A DNA stretch of 64,000 bases from assembly GCA_951802195.1 (NCBI GenBank), contig OX637620.1, positions 2,108,001-2,172,000 on the forward strand. The letters run 5' to 3'. The DNA comes from Tausonia pullulans (taxonomy: Eukaryota; Basidiomycota; Tremellomycetes; Cystofilobasidiales; Mrakiaceae). Every line of letters starts with the position of its first letter. Within the stretch, counting starts at the first letter, position 1. Of this stretch, positions 12,272 through 22,745 are shown piece after piece. The notes under the pieces are model-generated. The model saw only the letters and a program-made list of their open reading frames with translations, did no database searches and was not told where the DNA came from. Made by a program: the position numbers and the translations under genes.

Positions 12272-13938
12272 CTAGGTCGACCGGTGGACGACACCCGCTC
12301 CGGCCTGCTGGCTAGGGAAGACGAGCATCTCGGCAATCTGGACGTGTCTCGGTCGGAGGGCGCTGTGTGTGTGTGTGTGTTTGTGGGCGAGCGAACGAGC
12401 GAGCGAGGGAAGAAGAAGGGGGGAGAGAAAGGGCGGCGCGCGGTCGCCGTCAGCGTCAAAGAAGAAAGATAGACCAAAAGAAGCGTTCGCTTTCCGGCCC
12501 TCTTCTCGGGCGAAAGGGAGGGGGGGGGGGGGGGGGGGCACAGGCCAAACACGCACCACCAGACGATCTCCTCGGCGACGTCGTGGGCGACGAGCGGCTG
12601 GACGCCCTTGTAGACGTTGTCGGCCGCCGACTTGTCGCCCCTGAAGCGGGTGACGGAGAACTCTGCTCGAGGTCACCGCAGACAGACAGACAGACAGACA
12701 GACAACGTCAGTGCCGGGAGGAGGAACGGAGGGGAGACCTGGAGCCGGAACGGACCCGTCTCGACCATGCCCGGCTGGATCTCCGAGACGCGGATGGGCG
12801 AGTCGACGAGCTCCTTCATCATGGCCGTCGAGAACGCGCGGACGGCGTGCTTCCTGGAAGGCGAAGGCGGCGGCATGGGGGGGGGGGAGAGGGGGGGTCA
12901 GTCTTAGAACGACGTAGTGACAGAGAGGCGTAGGAGGACGTAGGTCGACGCACGTCGCGCAGTAGATCGCTGATGAGTGGCGAAAACAGGCAGTCAGTCA
13001 AATGAGAGACGCTTCCCCCCCCCCCCCCCCCTCCCCCGCGCCTCCTCCCTGGCGGTAACTAGAGGATGCTGCCCCGACTCACATCCACCAGCGTACGGCT
13101 CCCGACCGGCGATCGATCCGAGCTGGATGATGTGTCCAGTCTGACGAGCCTTCATCGACTTGACGACGGCCTGGGTGAGGTGGATGAGGCCAACGACGTT
13201 GGTCGCGAACATGGCTGAGAGGGCGAGGATGAGAGGCTGTCTCGTCAGACAGATAGATGAAGGAGGGACGGGACCCCGCCGGACGCGCATGCTGCCCGCC
13301 CTGTCGCTGGCTGGCTGGCGACTGACCGTCAATGTCGTCCGGGTTGATGTCTCCAACCTTCTCGACGCCCTTGACGAAACCTGAGGCCCATTTGGCTAGA
13401 CGTCAGCCCGCTGAACTTCAGCCCTCTGGGCCAGAAAGCACGCCACCCACCGGCATTGTTGACAAGACTGGGGGAGACGGGGCAGAGGCGGGGGGTTGGG
13501 TGTTCGGACAAGGCCGGCGGCGGCGGCGGCGTCGAACGCGTGAGCACATCGAATCGAGGGAAGTAGGCGGCATCCTCGGCCATTCTCTGGGAGCCCTACT
13601 CACACCTCGATGTCCTCGACGGCCTCCTTGGCCTTGGCAAGCGCCGCATCAATCTCCGCCCGCTTGCTCATGTCGACCTTGAGACAGACGACCTCGCCGC
13701 CCTTGCCGGTCCCGCCCTCCTTGTTGGCGTCGATCGCGAGCTGCTTGACCTTCTCGAGCTCCTCCTCCCGGCGGGCGAGAAGGATCAGGTTGGCGCCGGC
13801 CTGGGATGGATGAGGGGTAGGCGAGGCGTTGAGCGAGGAATAAATGTTTTTTTTTAAAAAGGAAAGAAGGAGAAGAGAGGAAGGAGTGAGGAGGGACGGG
13901 GAAGGGGGCAAGAGATGAAATGGCGTTCCTTGCTATCT

Positions 13939-13972
<34 letters not shown>

Positions 13973-14245
13973 TTCTTACCTTGGCGAAGAGGATGGCCGT
14001 GGCCGCTCCGATGCCTCCAGAGGCTAGAGAGGGAGGGATTCGACGACTCAGAGTGTACTCCAACGTGCAGGGGAAGAGGCGGAACACGACGACGGACCGC
14101 CGGTGACCAGGACGGTCTTGCCCTCGAGACGGGTGGTGTCGAAGAGAGAGGAGGACATGGCTCTGAGGGAGTGGGAGACCGAGCGTTGAGTGTAGGAGGT
14201 GAGGAGGGTCGAGAGTCTGGGGGCGATGAAGCGAGCTCTGAGCAT
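12272..14245 (-). CDS. NADP-dependent short-chain dehydrogenase, YMR226C/YdfG-like, with possible mitochondrial leader
   Basis: Classical SDR oxidoreductase; yeast YMR226C oxidises L-allo-threonine, serine and 3-hydroxy acids with NADP+ (family knowledge). Spliced motifs in order: VTGASGGIG (nucleotide-binding TGxxxGxG, split by an intron near 14110-14030); [16 protein letters not shown] with the Arg pair expected for NADP preference; VNNAG; LGSIAG (catalytic Ser); IYCATKHAV (catalytic Tyr and Lys, on a short exon near 12960); and [15 protein letters not shown]. The C-terminus [14 protein letters not shown] matches YMR226C. The first ATG (14245) adds 29 residues beginning [15 protein letters not shown], Arg-rich and without acidic residues, like a mitochondrial presequence. 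A second in-frame ATG at 14158 ([14 protein letters not shown]) matches the usual cytosolic start. Introns hold long C/G and GA runs. Its stop lies 455 bases from the convergent STU2 stop. The exact substrate cannot be told. Confidence 0.88.
12520..12538 (+). repeat. Poly-G tract (about 19 G) in an intron of the dehydrogenase gene
   Basis: Uninterrupted G run on the plus strand, so C in the transcript, inside the penultimate intron. A (GACA)n tract follows at about 12682-12702 and a C run at 13015-13031 lies in another intron of the same gene. Confidence 0.85.
13015..13031 (+). repeat. Poly-C tract (about 17 C) in an intron of the dehydrogenase gene
   Basis: C run on the plus strand (G in the transcript), followed by further C-rich sequence, in the intron before the exon that carries the catalytic Tyr. 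Confidence 0.85.
13948..13972 (+). repeat. (CT)n microsatellite in an intron of the dehydrogenase gene
   Basis: Dinucleotide repeat (GA in the transcript) in the intron after the exon coding for ATAILFAK. Confidence 0.85.
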
Positions 14246-14581
14246 CCACTGACGGAAACGGATGAAACACTGGTCGTTGGTTGGGTGGGAAGGAGAGAGG
14301 GGGCGAGGGAGGAAGAGTCGGTCGTTGTTGAGCCGGAGAAGGACGACAAGGGCGAGTGGCGCTGGACCCCTCCGGACCGACCCTTGCCAACGTGTCCCCC
14401 CCCCATCGCCGGCCGAGCTCGTCCGATTGAGGAGGAGGAGGAGCGAGAGATAGCTTGCTCATAGACCAGCAAAGACAAGAGACACACACATTCATGGCGA
14501 ATAAACCGGCCCAACTATCAAAGGCAAATAAAACGCAGATTCTAATGCAACCTCGGGGATCTCTCCAGCGGCCCGCTCGCT
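14246..14581. other. Spacer between FBP1 stop and dehydrogenase start
   Basis: 336 bases holding the FBP1 3' region and the dehydrogenase promoter, both on the minus strand. No TATA box or other clear site was seen. Confidence 0.6.
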
Positions 14582-17245
14582 TCACTGCTGCTTCTTGTAG
14601 AACTCGAGGACCTCGGCGACGTCCTCCTTGGAGCCAAGGAACACCGGGCACCGCTCGTGGATCGACTTGGGTACGACGTCGAGAATCCGGCCGGTGCCGG
14701 TCGAGGCGAGACCACCGGCCTGCTCCATGAGCATTGCCATCGGGAAGGCCTCGTAGAGCATGCGGAGCTTGCCGGTCTTGGTCTTCTTGTCGCCCGGGTA
14801 GCCGAAGATGCCTCCGTAGAGGAGCGTGCGGTGGACATCGGCGACCATGGATCCGATGTAACGGGCAGAGTACCTGCGGGGAAAGAGCGGAGAGGGGAGA
14901 GGGGCGGGCGACAAGTCAGTCAGGCCTCGCCCACCCGATGGTGCCACCCACGCAAGAGGNNNNNNNNNNNNNNNNNNNNNNNNNNNNNNNNNNNNNNNNN
15001 NNNNNNNNNNNNNNNNNNNNNNNNNNNNNNNNNNNNNNNNNNNNNNNNNNNNNNNNNNNNNNNNNNNNNNNNNNNNNNNNNNNNNNNNNNNNNNNNNNNN
15101 NNNNNNNNNNNNNNNNNNNNNNNNNNNNNNNNNNNNNNNNNNNNNNNNNNNNNNNNNNNAAAGAGCGGAGAGGGGAGAGGGGCGGGCGACAAGTCAGTCA
15201 GGCCTCGCCCACCCGATGGTGCCACCCACGCAAGAGGGAACGGAACCGCACTCACGGCTTGCGGCCAGACTCCGGAGAGGGGAACTTGATCGACTCGAGG
15301 TACTGCTTGACGGGCTCCTCGAAGTAGGCCGAGTTTCCCTCGTTGAACGAGTAGATCTTACCGCGGTCCGGCATCCGGATCTGGGAGGCGGAGCGCACCG
15401 TCGTCCGTCTCAGCAAGGCGAGGGGGGGGGGGGGGGGGGAGGGCTGAGGGGGGAAGGGCCACGACGACTCACGTTCGGGTGGGTGAGGATAAACTCGCCG
15501 AGGGCCGGGTCGAGCGTGTAGCCGTTGACGCCGGATCCCGTGGTGAGGATCAGGTTGGCCGAGGATCCGTACATGGTGTAGCCAGCGGCGACCATCTCGG
15601 ACCCGGGCCGGAGGACGTCCTCGACAGAGCCGGTCGAGCCCTCGCGCTGGGAAGGGAAGAAGACATACAGACCGACCAGAAGGGGTTGAGCTCACACACA
15701 CACACACACACGCGCGCACGCGCGCCGTGGACGCCGCCTCCCCTCGCCGAAGACTCACCACCTTGTAGATACCGAAGATGGTGCCGACGTTGACACCGCA
15801 GTCGATGTTGCTCGATCCATCGAGCGGGTCAAAGACGACGCAGTACTGGCCTGAAGAAGGAAGGGAGAGAGAGGAGAGGAGACGTCGTGGGACTTGTCAG
15901 GCACGAGGTCTCCGAGCTGCTGTCTCTTCCCCGAGCAAGCCGGCCCAGAAGGTACACCACCAACTCACCCTTCTGAGGACCGTCACCGACAATGATGGCC
16001 TCCTCCCGCTCCTCCGAGACGAGGACGGCACACTTTCCGGAGGCGACTAGTGAGGAGACCTGTGGGGCCGAACAGAAGAGAGAGATTGAAATTGTGTGAG
16101 TGAGTGAGTGAGTGAGTGGGGCCTCCTCCGGCTAGGGCTGCATGCACCGAGTCGAAGGAAGCATAGGCGCAAGTGACGGACCATGATGTCATCCGAGAGG
16201 ATGTCGAGTTTCTTCTGCTCCTCTCCCTGGACATTGACGTCGCCGTGGAGGCCCATCCTGTGAAGCAGAAAGGGAGATTAGGCCCGTGTCAAGGAAAGAG
16301 GGGGCGTTAGGCGGGCAGGGCCAACCGGCAATCATGCAAGCGGCGCGTGATGACGATATGCCGTCGCGCCCGCCGGCGTCGGCTGGCGGGCTGCCACAGG
16401 AGTGAGGGGCACCTACAGGTTAATGAGCGAGGCCTTGCGGACTAGAACCGAGAAACAAGGGCGAGTGACGCAAGAGCGGAAAAAAAAGGAGAGAAGGAAA
16501 CGGGAGAGGAGCCAACGGAAAGGCCGCCGTCATAAGCTGGCTGTCGCTGGAACACACAGGGCGAGAGCGAGAGCGCGTGCGCGATGACGTGCGTGGGCGT
16601 ACCGTTGGAGGAGATGAACTTGGACGTGAGCTGGATGGCGAGGAGGAGGAGGGTGAGGTCTCCCGAGGCTGCGGCCCCGAGGTTGTGCTGCTGGGTGAGG
16701 ACATGGCTGAGGAAGACAAGAAGGGAGACGAGAGCGCGCGCGGGTAGCCGGGGTCAGCCCACTGTCGGCTCTTCACGGCCAACGGAGAGAGAGAGGGCCC
16801 AGGTGTCTGCTCCTGCTCAGTGCCGTCCCCGGCGTCTCCCGAGCACCGGGCACGCGAGCCCTCCGGCTGCCTCTGATCTCGGGCGAGCTCAACGGAGGCC
16901 CTCTCTCGCAGACAGGTCGACGGGGGGGGGGGGGGGGGGGGTGGAGAGCGAGAGAGAGCGGGGCTGAGACGGGAGCGAGCGAGGCGCAGGCGACCGGGCC
17001 GTCGCCTCCGGGCCTGTTTCCCGCCCGTTCGTCCCTCCTGCCCGGGCTCCCCTCGTGCCCGTGGCAGGCCGCCGGCAGCACCCCGCCGGCAGACCCGAGC
17101 GACAGCGCGAGGCAGAGAGAACGCAAGAGGGCGCAGGGCGCCGGGAGAGAGCAGGCGCCCGGCTGCACCATCGCGGGACGCACCGGGTGAGCGTCATGAG
17201 CTCGGTCGACTGGTCGTGGTTGGCGTCGTGGTGGGCCTCGGACAT
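14582..17245 (-). CDS. FBP1: Fructose-1,6-bisphosphatase (gluconeogenesis)
   Basis: Hydrolyses fructose-1,6-bisphosphate to fructose-6-phosphate in the cytosol, the committed step of gluconeogenesis. Exons in transcript order: [20 protein letters not shown] (17245-17180); an intron of about 480 bases; [20 protein letters not shown] (near 16690); [18 protein letters not shown] (16230-16190); [15 protein letters not shown] (near 16030). These are followed by [20 protein letters not shown] (15850-15780), which carries the metal-binding DPLDGSSN motif. Then come [39 protein letters not shown] and finally [18 protein letters not shown] through [10 protein letters not shown] to the stop at 14582. 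All expected FBPase boxes are present in order. One intron contains a 200-N assembly gap flanked by a 78-base duplication; no coding sequence seems lost. Introns carry poly-G runs at 15422 and 16922, a (CA)n(CG)n at about 15690 and a GTGA repeat at about 16096. Confidence 0.95.
14882..14959 (+). repeat. 78-base direct duplicate, left copy (contig-end overlap)
   Basis: Starts AAAGAGCGGAGAGGGGAGAG and ends CACGCAAGAGG at the gap edge. It is identical base for base to 15160-15237. It is intronic in FBP1. Confidence 0.95.
14960..15159. other. Assembly gap of exactly 200 N
   Basis: Run of 200 N inside an FBP1 intron. The 78 bases before it (14882-14959) are identical to the 78 bases after it (15160-15237), so the two contig ends appear to overlap. 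Confidence 0.98.
15160..15237 (+). repeat. 78-base direct duplicate, right copy (contig-end overlap)
   Basis: Second copy of the sequence at 14882-14959, directly after the N run. Merging the two copies would leave one FBP1 intron of about 100 bases, normal for this window. Confidence 0.95.
15422..15439 (+). repeat. Poly-G tract (about 18 G) in an FBP1 intron
   Basis: Uninterrupted G run on the plus strand within the intron that follows the exon ending LTHPN. Confidence 0.85.
16922..16941 (+). repeat. Poly-G tract (about 20 G) in the first FBP1 intron
   Basis: Uninterrupted G run on the plus strand in the long first intron of FBP1. Confidence 0.85.
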
Positions 17246-17775
17246 GGTGGGCGGTGGCGTGCGGAGGGGCGGGGGCGGAGGGGCTTGCGGGCTGGGGTGG
17301 GTGTGGGTGTGGGGGCGGGCGAGGAGGGGGTGTGGATGGTGGCCGTCGATGGATGAGAAAACTAAGAGATCGGGATGCGTGCGGCGAGCGACTGGGCGCG
17401 GTGGGCGTGTGTCTGCGGGCTGTCGTCGCCCGGCCCGGGCTGGCTCGTCGTCGGCTTTGCGTCGGTCGGCGCCCGCCCGCGGCCCCACACGGAGTCCCGG
17501 ACGCACCGCGACGCGGCCGCGCGAGAGCTCCCACGGTCGGTCCCCCGCCCGCCTGCGCGCCGCCCTCCACCCGCCAGGCCTCGCCGTCCGTTCGCGGCTG
17601 GCCCAGCGAGCGGCGGACGGGCGGACGTCGCAGGGCGCCCAGCACGGCAGGCAGGGCCGTGCGCATGCGCGTCTGGCGCAACCACCGCCGCCACTTTTCG
17701 TCGTCCGCGGGCTGGGGGCCGTCCGTCGCTGTCCACCACCGCCCGCTCTCGCTCCTCGCTCGCCACACGCCGTCC
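17246..17775. other. Shared promoter region of divergent FBP1 and TIM54
   Basis: 530 very GC-rich bases between two divergent start codons. Long open frames here on both strands are GC artefacts. I could not pick out a carbon-source or other element with confidence. Confidence 0.6.
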
Positions 17776-19679
17776 ATGGGAGACGCATCGCCGACCCCGC
17801 CGCCGCCGGCCACGGTCGCCCCTCCAGCCGCCCCGCCAGCGCCAGCGGCGCCCGCCGTCAAGGCCAGGGCGCCGCCCGTCGAGCCGCCGCTCATGCCCTA
17901 CACGGGCATCGGCCGGCTCAGGATGCCCAAGAAGCTCCCCCACCGCAACTGGTTCATCTTCGCCGCCGCCGTCGCCGTTCCCTCGTACCTCTACTACGAC
18001 GACCGCAAGCGTGCCAAGGCGCTCAAGGAGGAGTATCTCGCCCGCGTCCGCGCGCTCGCCGAGCTCCCCATCGAGGGCGGCTCGCTGGGCCGGGTGCGCC
18101 ACGCGACCGTGTACGCGAGCAGGTGGCCTGGGGAGGAGGACGGCAAGGCTGCCGCCTGGTGGAAGCGCTACGTCAAGGTGCGTCGCGAGCGGGCGAGGAG
18201 AGAGCAAGCCGGAGAGACGCCGACGACGGCTGAAGAGGCAGCACCCAACGCGTGACTGACCCCCTCCCCTCCCCTCCCCCCCCTCTTGGGACCTGACCTG
18301 ACCTGACCCGACCCGACCTCACCCTTCGCCCTGGAATCGCCTGTCTGCTCTGTCGGCTCTCTCTGTATGGCCTGTCCACCCCTTTCCTTCTCTAGCCTTA
18401 CCTCGTCGCCGCCGCCGTCGATTACACCCTCCCCGACTTCCCTCACTACGGCTCCCTCACCGCTCACGTCGCCCACAAGATCCACCGCCACCGGGACGCG
18501 CCGTTCCTGCCCCCTCAGCAGCAGCTGATGCCCACGCTTCTCACCGAGGAGGAGATGTACAACCGCGAGCTCGAGGGCGGCATCATCCTCGTCGGCCGGC
18601 AGTCGCTCAAAGAGTACATGGAGGGCCTCCGTCGCGGCTGGCGCGGCGAGCGACTCCTCGACTCGTGGATCCAGAGCCTCGATGACAGCGTCTTTGACGA
18701 CTCGGCTGCGGTCAAGTCCGTCACAGAGGAGTCGTCGTCGTCGTCGTCGTCTCCTCTCTCCACCGCGGATGATGCCACCGATGGCACCCGCGCAGAGCAG
18801 GCGACCGCTCTCCCTACCCCTCCCCGTTCCCCCGCCGTCAACCTCTTCCCTCTCACCGCCCCGTCAACAACGTCACTTTCCCCTTCCCTGGGGACGCCCC
18901 CTCCTCTCGCCAAGCTCCCCGAGCCGGAGGTCCTTCCTCCCCTCCCCCCTGCCCCGCTCTCGCTCCCTCCTCACCCGCCCGTGCTCCTTCTCCCCTACCG
19001 CCCTGACCTCGGCTTCAGTTCGATCCCGCGCTCCATCGCCTCGTGGTTCAACACGACCGCGGACGTCAAGCTCGGCGGCGATGCCGCCATGGCCTTCATT
19101 CTCGGTCGCCCCGAGACGGACTTTGCCCCTCCTACCTCGTCCGAGAACTTCGTCCCCTCGGAGGACGTCACGCTCGACGGTGGCCAGGGCGGCGACCTCG
19201 ATTATGAGCTCAAGGAGGCCGAGTGGCGGGTCCCCAAGAACTTCAACAAGCTCCCAACCCAGGTCGACGAGCGCATGAAGACTTACTACGACGCCCTCAA
19301 GGGGCGGGTCGCCAAGGCGTGGGAGATCAAGCATGGAAGAGGTCGGTTGTCTTCTTCTTCTTTCCTCTCCCTCCCTCCATCCGTCCGTTCCCTCTCGCCT
19401 GAATGCTTTCGCTGACGACGACGACGACGACGACGACGACGATTCTCTGCAGCCCTCACGGACGCCGAGATGAAGCATCCGCCGCTGACGCTCGAGGAGC
19501 TCCGCGATGAGCGCATCAAGAAGGAGCGGCGGGCCCGGCAGGACCGTGACGCCTTCAAGCTCCTTCGCAAGGGCTCCGGCGTCACTTGGGACGAGGGCTT
19601 CCGGGGTATCTTCTCTCGCTGGTCGCCCGAGACCACCACCAGTCAGACGTCAGAGTTTGCGTCGTCGGAATCCTCATGA
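17776..19679 (+). CDS. TIM54: Tim54, subunit of the mitochondrial inner-membrane TIM22 translocase
   Basis: Peripheral/IMS subunit of the TIM22 complex, which inserts carrier proteins into the inner membrane (known for yeast Tim54). Three exons: 17776-18177, 18396-19341 and 19453-19679. The N-terminus is Ala/Pro-rich. It is followed by MPKKLPHRNWFIFAAAVAVP (one membrane segment just after a basic patch) and YYDDRKRAKALKEEYLARV, the classic Tim54 opening. Exon 2 begins PYLVAAAVDYTLPDFPHYG and contains NRELEGGIILVGRQSLKEYM. A Ser/Pro-rich insert around 18720-19000 includes a TCG-repeat coding poly-Ser. The C-terminal part has WRVPKNFNKLPTQVDERMKTYY and ends TSEFASSESS. The second intron carries a (GAC)n run at about 19416-19443. 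Chosen ATG is the first downstream of the divergent promoter. Its stop is 154 bases from the convergent PUF6 stop. Confidence 0.88.
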
Positions 19680-19832
19680 GACTTGCGCGGATCACACCGA
19701 GAAGAAGAAGAGAAAAGAAAACGAAACCCCCCCCCCCACCAAAGGAGAAAAGTGCTCCAGTTCTATCTTATCATCTGAATGCCAAGGATCCATGACATGA
19801 GAAAGCCCTCTCATTCATATCGTATGTCCTCC

Positions 19833-22446
19833 CTAGATCGAGTCAATCTTGTCGAGCAGGACCTGGAAGCCCTTGTTTCCGCTCGCCTTGATGCGCGCGA
19901 GCTCCCCAGGTCCAAACACCGTCCGGACCTCGTCGACGAGCTTGCTCTCGCCGACCTTTAGCCGCTCGATGAGCTCCGTCACGACGAACGCTCCCCCGCC
20001 ACAGGCCATGTCGACGAGCGTGCCGGCCTGCTTGGTCTCCCGCCAGAAGGCCTCGGCGAACGCGAGGGCGAAGACCTCGGCGCCAGGGACGACGTCGATC
20101 GACTTGGTCGCAAAGTTGTGGTGCCCGCCCTGAAGGAGGAGCTTGTAGAGCCTCGCCGCGTACGAGAGGTCGATCGAGTGGACCGTCGGCGACTCGGGGT
20201 CCGGGTCGAGCTTGTACGTCTGGACGTACGGTCGCTGAAGCGGGCCGAGGAGCGTCGGGATCGCCGTAAGCTTGTCCGCGCCCTCGGCGTAGAGGAGGAC
20301 CTCGCCGACGAGGAGCGACGCTCCGGCGTCCCGGACGAGCTTGCCCTCGATGTCCTGGGCGACGACCTCGACGAGCCCGGGGCTGACGGCCTTGCGGAGC
20401 TCCGTCTGACGGATGAGGGGGTCCTTCTTACTTGTCGTCGCCCGGGCGGCGTCGTGGTAGGCGAGGAGCTGGATGGTCGAGGGGATGAAGTGCCGCTTCG
20501 CCCGAGGAGTGAGGAGGTAAAGAGGGACTCTCCGGCCGAGCTTGGAGACGAAGAGCGCGGCAAGGTCGAGCTCGCCGATGATGGACTTGCCGACGAGCTT
20601 GGTGTCGCTGGAGACGAGGACGAGGACGAGGACGAGGAGGAGAAAGAGGAGGAAGAAGAAGTCAGGGCGAGCCTCTTTCGAGACAGGACTTTTGCGGGGC
20701 ACTCACTCGATGACGTCGAACATAGTCATGAGGACCGTCTGAGCGTCTCCATCCTCGGCCATGCTCATGACGTGCGGCTTGCACACCTTGACGATCTGCT
20801 TGCGGTCCTTGGCTGAGCTCGTCGCAAGGAAGTCGCGGACGATGAACGAGCCGTCGCGGGTGTGGACGATCTCGGGCATGAGCTCCGAAAAGCTGGGGGC
20901 GAGGGAGGTCGATGAGCATCATACTGACGCAAAAGGTCGCCCAGGGGCAAGACTCACTCCTCAAAGAGATCCCTGCGGCGCGTCTCGTTGTCCGAAAGGC
21001 TGGCCGAGAGGGTCATGTAGTCGAGAATGAGACGGTGGACGATCGAGTGCTGGATGGCACCCTTCTCCGGGTTGTTGAAGCTGTAATGGGGGAGAGAAGA
21101 GACAAGGTCAGCCGAGGTTAAGGATGAGGGCGAGAGGTGCGCTGACGCACATGTTGTCGAGGTAGCCCTTGATCGAATCGGCGATGCGCGCCCGGCGAGA
21201 CTCCTCCTTCTCCGTCTCAATGAGACCTTTGACGCCCTTGCCCTCGGAACTAGGAGAGGAGACGCGACGTCAATATCAATGAAGCTCGCTCAACAACAGA
21301 CGGCGGCCGCTCCACTCACTCGGTGTAGAAGAGACCTCCCTCCTTACCCCACCACGGACGCAGCATGCCGTTCTTCTCCTTGCCTGAGCACCAAAGCGCA
21401 TAGGCGTCCTCGATGATCGGTCCGGCCTCGCGATGAAGGATCAGACGTGGGAGGTGGGGCGTGAGCTCCTCGAGGATCTGGGTCCGCGCGGTCGGGGCAA
21501 GGCGAATGAGCTTGCCAACGAGGAACTGTTGAAAATAAAGACACAGGAGGACGAGCGTCAGCGTCGTAAGACCTAGCAAGACAAGACTGAGAAGAGGGTG
21601 TTAAAGTGCACTTTGGAGTACTTCGACTGAACGAGCTCAACGAAGCGTCCCTTGAGCTCGACGGCAACCTTCTCCCTCTCCTTCTTGCTTCCATGCTTAA
21701 CGATCTGTAAGGGTCCGGACAAAAAGGTTGTCAGCAACACGCTAAGGGGCGAGTAGGGGGCGAGGGGGGCGGGGGACCGATTGATTTGGCACGAGCTAGT
21801 ATAACACCACTCACACTCTGAACGACACGTCCTCCGTCGTGCTTATTGACGACGGCGCCCATCCTGCCCTCGAGCAGGGTCATGAGCTGTTGAAGAACCT
21901 CCTCCCGCTCGACCTTGGTAATTGTGCCCTCCTTCCTGTTGAGCTTGGCCCATAGCGCCTTGGACTCGAGGAGAATCTCCGAGTTGGGCTTCGCGAGCCG
22001 GCGCGCGAGTCGCTCCGTCTTCTGGGTCTGACGCGCAAGGCGGACGGCTGCCGGCGGGGCGAACAAGACCAAGGGCAACGAAACATCAGTACCTGTACCT
22101 TCGCAAGGCAGCAAGCGAGCTCCCCCTCACCTTCGGGATCGCGCGTAACCTTGGAAGGTCCGGCCTCTCCGTCGACCTCGCCAGACATGTCGGCGTCCTC
22201 CTGCTCCTGGTCGCCCTCCTTCTCCTCTCCTCCAGGCTCGCTGTCTGAGAAATCGTCGGCCCAGTCCTCGCCGTCGGCCTCCTCCTCCTCCTGCTCTAGC
22301 GCCTTGGGCGGGCCGCTCGCGGTGATTGGCACCTTGCGTTTGGGCACTTCGAGCGCCTTGGGAGGCGCCTGCCTCGACGTCCGCGGCTTCTTCGTGTTCT
22401 TGGTCGGGGCCGAGCCGGAGAGGGGGCGCTTCGCTACAGACGGCAT
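19833..22446 (-). CDS. PUF6: Puf6-type Pumilio-repeat RNA-binding protein (ribosome biogenesis)
   Basis: Nucleolar Puf-A/Puf6 family protein needed for 60S subunit maturation and, in yeast, ASH1 mRNA repression. The ATG at 22446 opens MPSVAKRPLSGSAPTKNTKK, a basic tail followed by an acidic Glu/Asp block (about 22290-22190). The Puf region begins LEGRMGAVVNKHDGGRVVQS (near 21850). Other boxes are KFLVGKLIRLAP (near 21510), HREAGPIIEDAYALWC, NNPEKGAIQHSIVHRLILDY (near 21050) and KLVGKSIIGELDLAALF (near 20580). The C-terminal CPL domain has RVPLYLLTPRAKRHFIP, MACGGGAFVVTELIERL and ends in LLDKIDSI. About eight exons. An upstream in-frame ATG lies at 22629, but the chosen start has the basic nuclear-type tail usual for the family. 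It is the first of four tandem minus-strand genes. Confidence 0.92.
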
Positions 22447-22745
22447 GCCGAGCAGAGCGGATATGGGTGTGGGTGTGGGTGTGGTGGTGGTGGTCGAGAG
22501 GAATCGGCTTAGGAGGTCGAAGGCCAAAGGGAGGAGAGGTGAGGCAGGTTCAGAACTTCCCCTGGTCCGAGCGCAAAGTTTGGAGAGAAGGGAGCAGGCG
22601 GCGGCGCTTTGAGACGACTCGCATGTCAAGATTTAATGGCAGACTTTCATTTCTTGAGCCGTTGTGGTGAAGATATTTTTCTCTCAAGAACTAGTCACAT
22701 CATGAAAAGAAGCATCTATCGGAGAATCAAGCCGGCGCCATCCGC

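Noticed and set aside
11294-12472. 392-codon open frame running through the STU2 3' end and simple repeats
   Set aside because: It is out of frame with the STU2 exons and its composition follows (CT)n, (GT)n and poly-G tracts.
12272-17245. Dehydrogenase and FBP1 as a co-transcribed unit
   Set aside because: They are tandem on the minus strand with 336 bases between and separate start regions. Eukaryotic genes of this kind are normally transcribed separately and nothing here suggests otherwise.
16773-18259. Several long overlapping open frames on both strands around the FBP1 first intron and TIM54 promoter
   Set aside because: These are products of very high GC. Only FBP1 exon 1 and TIM54 exon 1 have family support and good splice sites.
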